DNA from: Dyadobacter endophyticus
Lineage (GTDB): Bacteria; Bacteroidota; Bacteroidia; Cytophagales; Spirosomataceae
Direction of reading: 5' to 3'
Assembly: GCF_014641595.1 (NCBI RefSeq)
Contig: NZ_BMIA01000004.1
Coordinates: forward strand, 124,001-188,000
DNA length: 64,000 bases
A program made the position numbers and the translations under genes. This document shows, piece after piece, positions 63,701-64,000 of this stretch (its first letter is position 1; every line of letters starts with the position of its first letter). The notes beneath the pieces are model-generated. The model did no database searches. It was not told where the DNA came from and saw only the letters and a list, made by a program, of their open reading frames with translations.

Positions 63701-63804
63701 TGATTTCAGTGCCAGGTATCAGGCCGCTGCGCGCCGGGATGTATGTGGTGGAAGTGGAATCGGCCGACGGCGTGGTGCAGAACACGAGATTCAATAAAAA
63801 TTAA
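60781..63804 (+). CDS. Secreted clan-D (GH27/GH36-like) glycosidase with CBM and type IX sorting domain
   Basis: The product has 1007 residues. A long basic signal peptide (cleavage about 37) is followed by a CBM6/35-like domain (about 38-157, FEAESGVLSNGADIQGCG; IRLDNPGG), a beta-sandwich (about 160-410), then a (beta/alpha)8 barrel (about 420-725) with the clan-D hallmark PFGWNSWG and a nucleophile strand IKIDFLG (Asp574). A probable acid/base is Asp637 (RRIACDAYKD). A small beta domain and an Fn3-like segment (about 824-915) lead to a type IX sorting domain (about 926-1007, INIYPNPGADELNI). The enzyme likely cleaves alpha-galactosidic or related bonds outside the cell. It ends the SusCD operon; a strong terminator follows. 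Confidence 0.88.
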   Translation: MKKLFSMRYRAFRRPAFRRLVGLCLGALTLVQANAFGQSFEAESGVLSNGADIQGCGSCSGGSQVGNLGNGAVVIPVNVAAAGTYNLTVTYSTGDPRTINATANGGTPVSISCPASGGWSTPAAITVRIVLNAGSNSIRLDNPGGWGPNIDKIAFSPINTPNIQSIAFGTNNRIDYDLANGYYSVYFDNNKVIGEATATAYSDQVHQSTDFTGRTYSSSPVTDAFGSGTKHVITMTKSGAIGMQQVFYTYTGKEHFFTELVLTGNGSNSYKMAPLVSNYVDIHSNTDRRALFVPFDNDAWGRYDAKESRYANFFSSEAGSIYDNANRKGLVIGSVEHAVWKTGVNLVGEGRGATNYVAVVAGWTQESVTRDKRGHGWVSVGQTACRSPRILVSYGDDWRAGFDTYGQANAMAEPRYIFNWTGATPFGWNSWGAIQSSINLPKAKSVVDFFSTGVPDFRNSDNTLYIDLDSYWDNMSGGGLNGNFAELAEFANYCKSKGFKPGIYWAPFVDWGKFARQMEGSTHNYQDAWTKVNGNPVELDGAYALDPTHPGTKARLQMVIGKFIACGFEMIKIDFLGHAALEADSYYDNTVHTGMEAYRKGMEYLTDQLDGKMLVYAAISPNLATGRYAHMRRIACDAYKDINETAYTLNSTTYGWWQKHIYNYLDADHLVFGTQTDGENRARFASGIVTGTLVTGDDFSATGAWTAKAQTLLQNEDLLNLAASGIVFTPVEGNTGNQANELFVKNAGNKSYLAIFNYGGTAKTFNINLQRAGMSGSDNYSTRELFSGAQNARQTATHVQGTFSITIPAADAAIVEFSNTTLPVTLIGFTAEKSNTGTLLQWKTSDETNNKEFVIERSTDGKAFRAIGKVAGAGDSSKEQSYAYHDVAPVAGAINYYRLKQVDFDGKSERSAVRPVNYRDSDDTKSRINIYPNPGADELNIRLGESLEGKVMVRLVDMNGKCMLSRSYTNPAEVISVPGIRPLRAGMYVVEVESADGVVQNTRFNKN

Positions 63805-63816
63805 TTGACACACCTC

Positions 63817-63880
63817 ATTGTCAGCGGAGTCGAAGGCGTCTCGCATGGACGCTTTCGATTCCGCTCCTGGCTGACAATTT
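63817..63880 (+). terminator. Strong terminator after the glycosidase gene
   Basis: ATTGTCAGC (63817-63825) pairs with GCTGACAAT (63870-63878). Inside it GCGGA/TCCGC, TCGAA/TTCGA and GCGT/ACGC continue the hairpin, and TTT follows. It begins 12 bases after the stop codon and closes the plus-strand operon. Confidence 0.8.
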
Positions 63881-63917
63881 AGTCAGATTTGATACCTTTT
63901 TTGGTTTTGAAGAAACT

Positions 63918-63950
63918 ACTGGGAGGACATGGTTAGCCTCCCGGTGTTTT
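63918..63950. terminator. Second hairpin between convergent genes
   Basis: ACTGGGAGG (63918-63926) pairs with CCTCCCGGT (63937-63945), with one T-G pair and a 10-base loop; the plus strand continues GTTTT. It lies just past the stop of the minus-strand gene ending at 63953 and could serve that gene or both. Confidence 0.55.
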
Positions 63951-63952
63951 CT

Positions 63953-64000
63953 CTATTTCCGCAGGAAGAAACGGCTTGTTGCTTCGGTACCGTCTTTGCG
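63953..64000 (-). CDS. C-terminal 15 residues of a minus-strand gene, cut by the window end
   Basis: On the minus strand the frame ending at the TAG at 63953-63955 is open to the window edge and reads RKDGTEATSRFFLRK. Its basic ending and DG turn recall the last strand of a type IX sorting domain, but this is too short to judge. A hairpin lies just downstream, supporting a real gene end. Confidence 0.4.
   Translation of the reverse strand, partial: RKDGTEATSRFFLRK

Noticed and set aside
1..64000. CRISPR arrays, tRNA or rRNA genes, insertion sequences, phage genes
   Set aside because: I looked for regularly spaced repeats, cloverleaf-type sequences and transposase or integrase motifs and found none that hold up.

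Overview
The window is chromosomal DNA from a Bacteroidota organism, most likely a Cytophagales member of the Dyadobacter/Spirosoma type (an inference from gene content, not from a marker gene). The evidence is five SusC/SusD pairs, two ECF sigma/FecR modules with STN-type SusC receptors, a type IX secretion C-terminal domain, many lipoproteins with acidic residues after the lipobox cysteine, Bacteroidota-type -7 boxes (TAnnTTTG), and an almost complete lack of Shine-Dalgarno sequences. I saw no rRNA, tRNA, CRISPR array, transposase or prophage genes.

Layout. 1-5369 (+): the end of a glycan-uptake operon, with a SusC cut by the window edge, SusD, and two surface lipoproteins (DUF4959/5126/5000-like and DUF4998-like). 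5456-11971 (-): an unusual three-gene block that I cannot place in a known system, with a RhiA-like protein, a 1178-residue protein with central hydrophobic segments and a C-terminal NHL-like region, and a long pentapeptide-repeat protein. 12300-19408 (-): sigma factor, FecR, STN-SusC, SusD. 19498-23220 (-): an LTA-synthase-like membrane phosphotransferase and a carboxypeptidase-regulatory/TonB-plug protein without a barrel. 23321-30470 (+): small lipoprotein, HD-domain phosphohydrolase, Kelch lipoprotein, and a PSD1-cytochrome/DUF1501 pair. 30580-34320 (-): DUF6055-like putative metallopeptidase, CodA-like amidohydrolase, AraC regulator.

34574-52845 (+): DUF1684 protein, a SusC/SusD pair, an 80-residue unknown protein, a second SusC/SusD pair, then four sulfatases and an enolase-superfamily enzyme packed with 1-4 base overlaps or very short gaps. 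This looks like a system for a sulfated glycan, although no glycoside hydrolase or lyase lies in it. 52881-54253 (-): DUF421 membrane protein and a second ECF sigma factor. 54390-63804 (+): the FecR divergent from that sigma factor, STN-SusC, SusD, and a large secreted clan-D (alpha-galactosidase-like) glycosidase with a CBM and a type IX sorting domain. The last 48 bases hold the C-terminus of a minus-strand gene.

How they work together: SusC/SusD pairs bind glycans at the surface and import them. The two FecR/sigma pairs probably sense receptor occupancy through the STN domain and switch on their own operons. Sulfatases and the glycosidase trim the substrates, while the AraC regulator may control the DUF1684/SusCD group. 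The regions of most interest are the 5456-11971 block and the sulfatase operon, which holds two sulfatases with altered active-site motifs.
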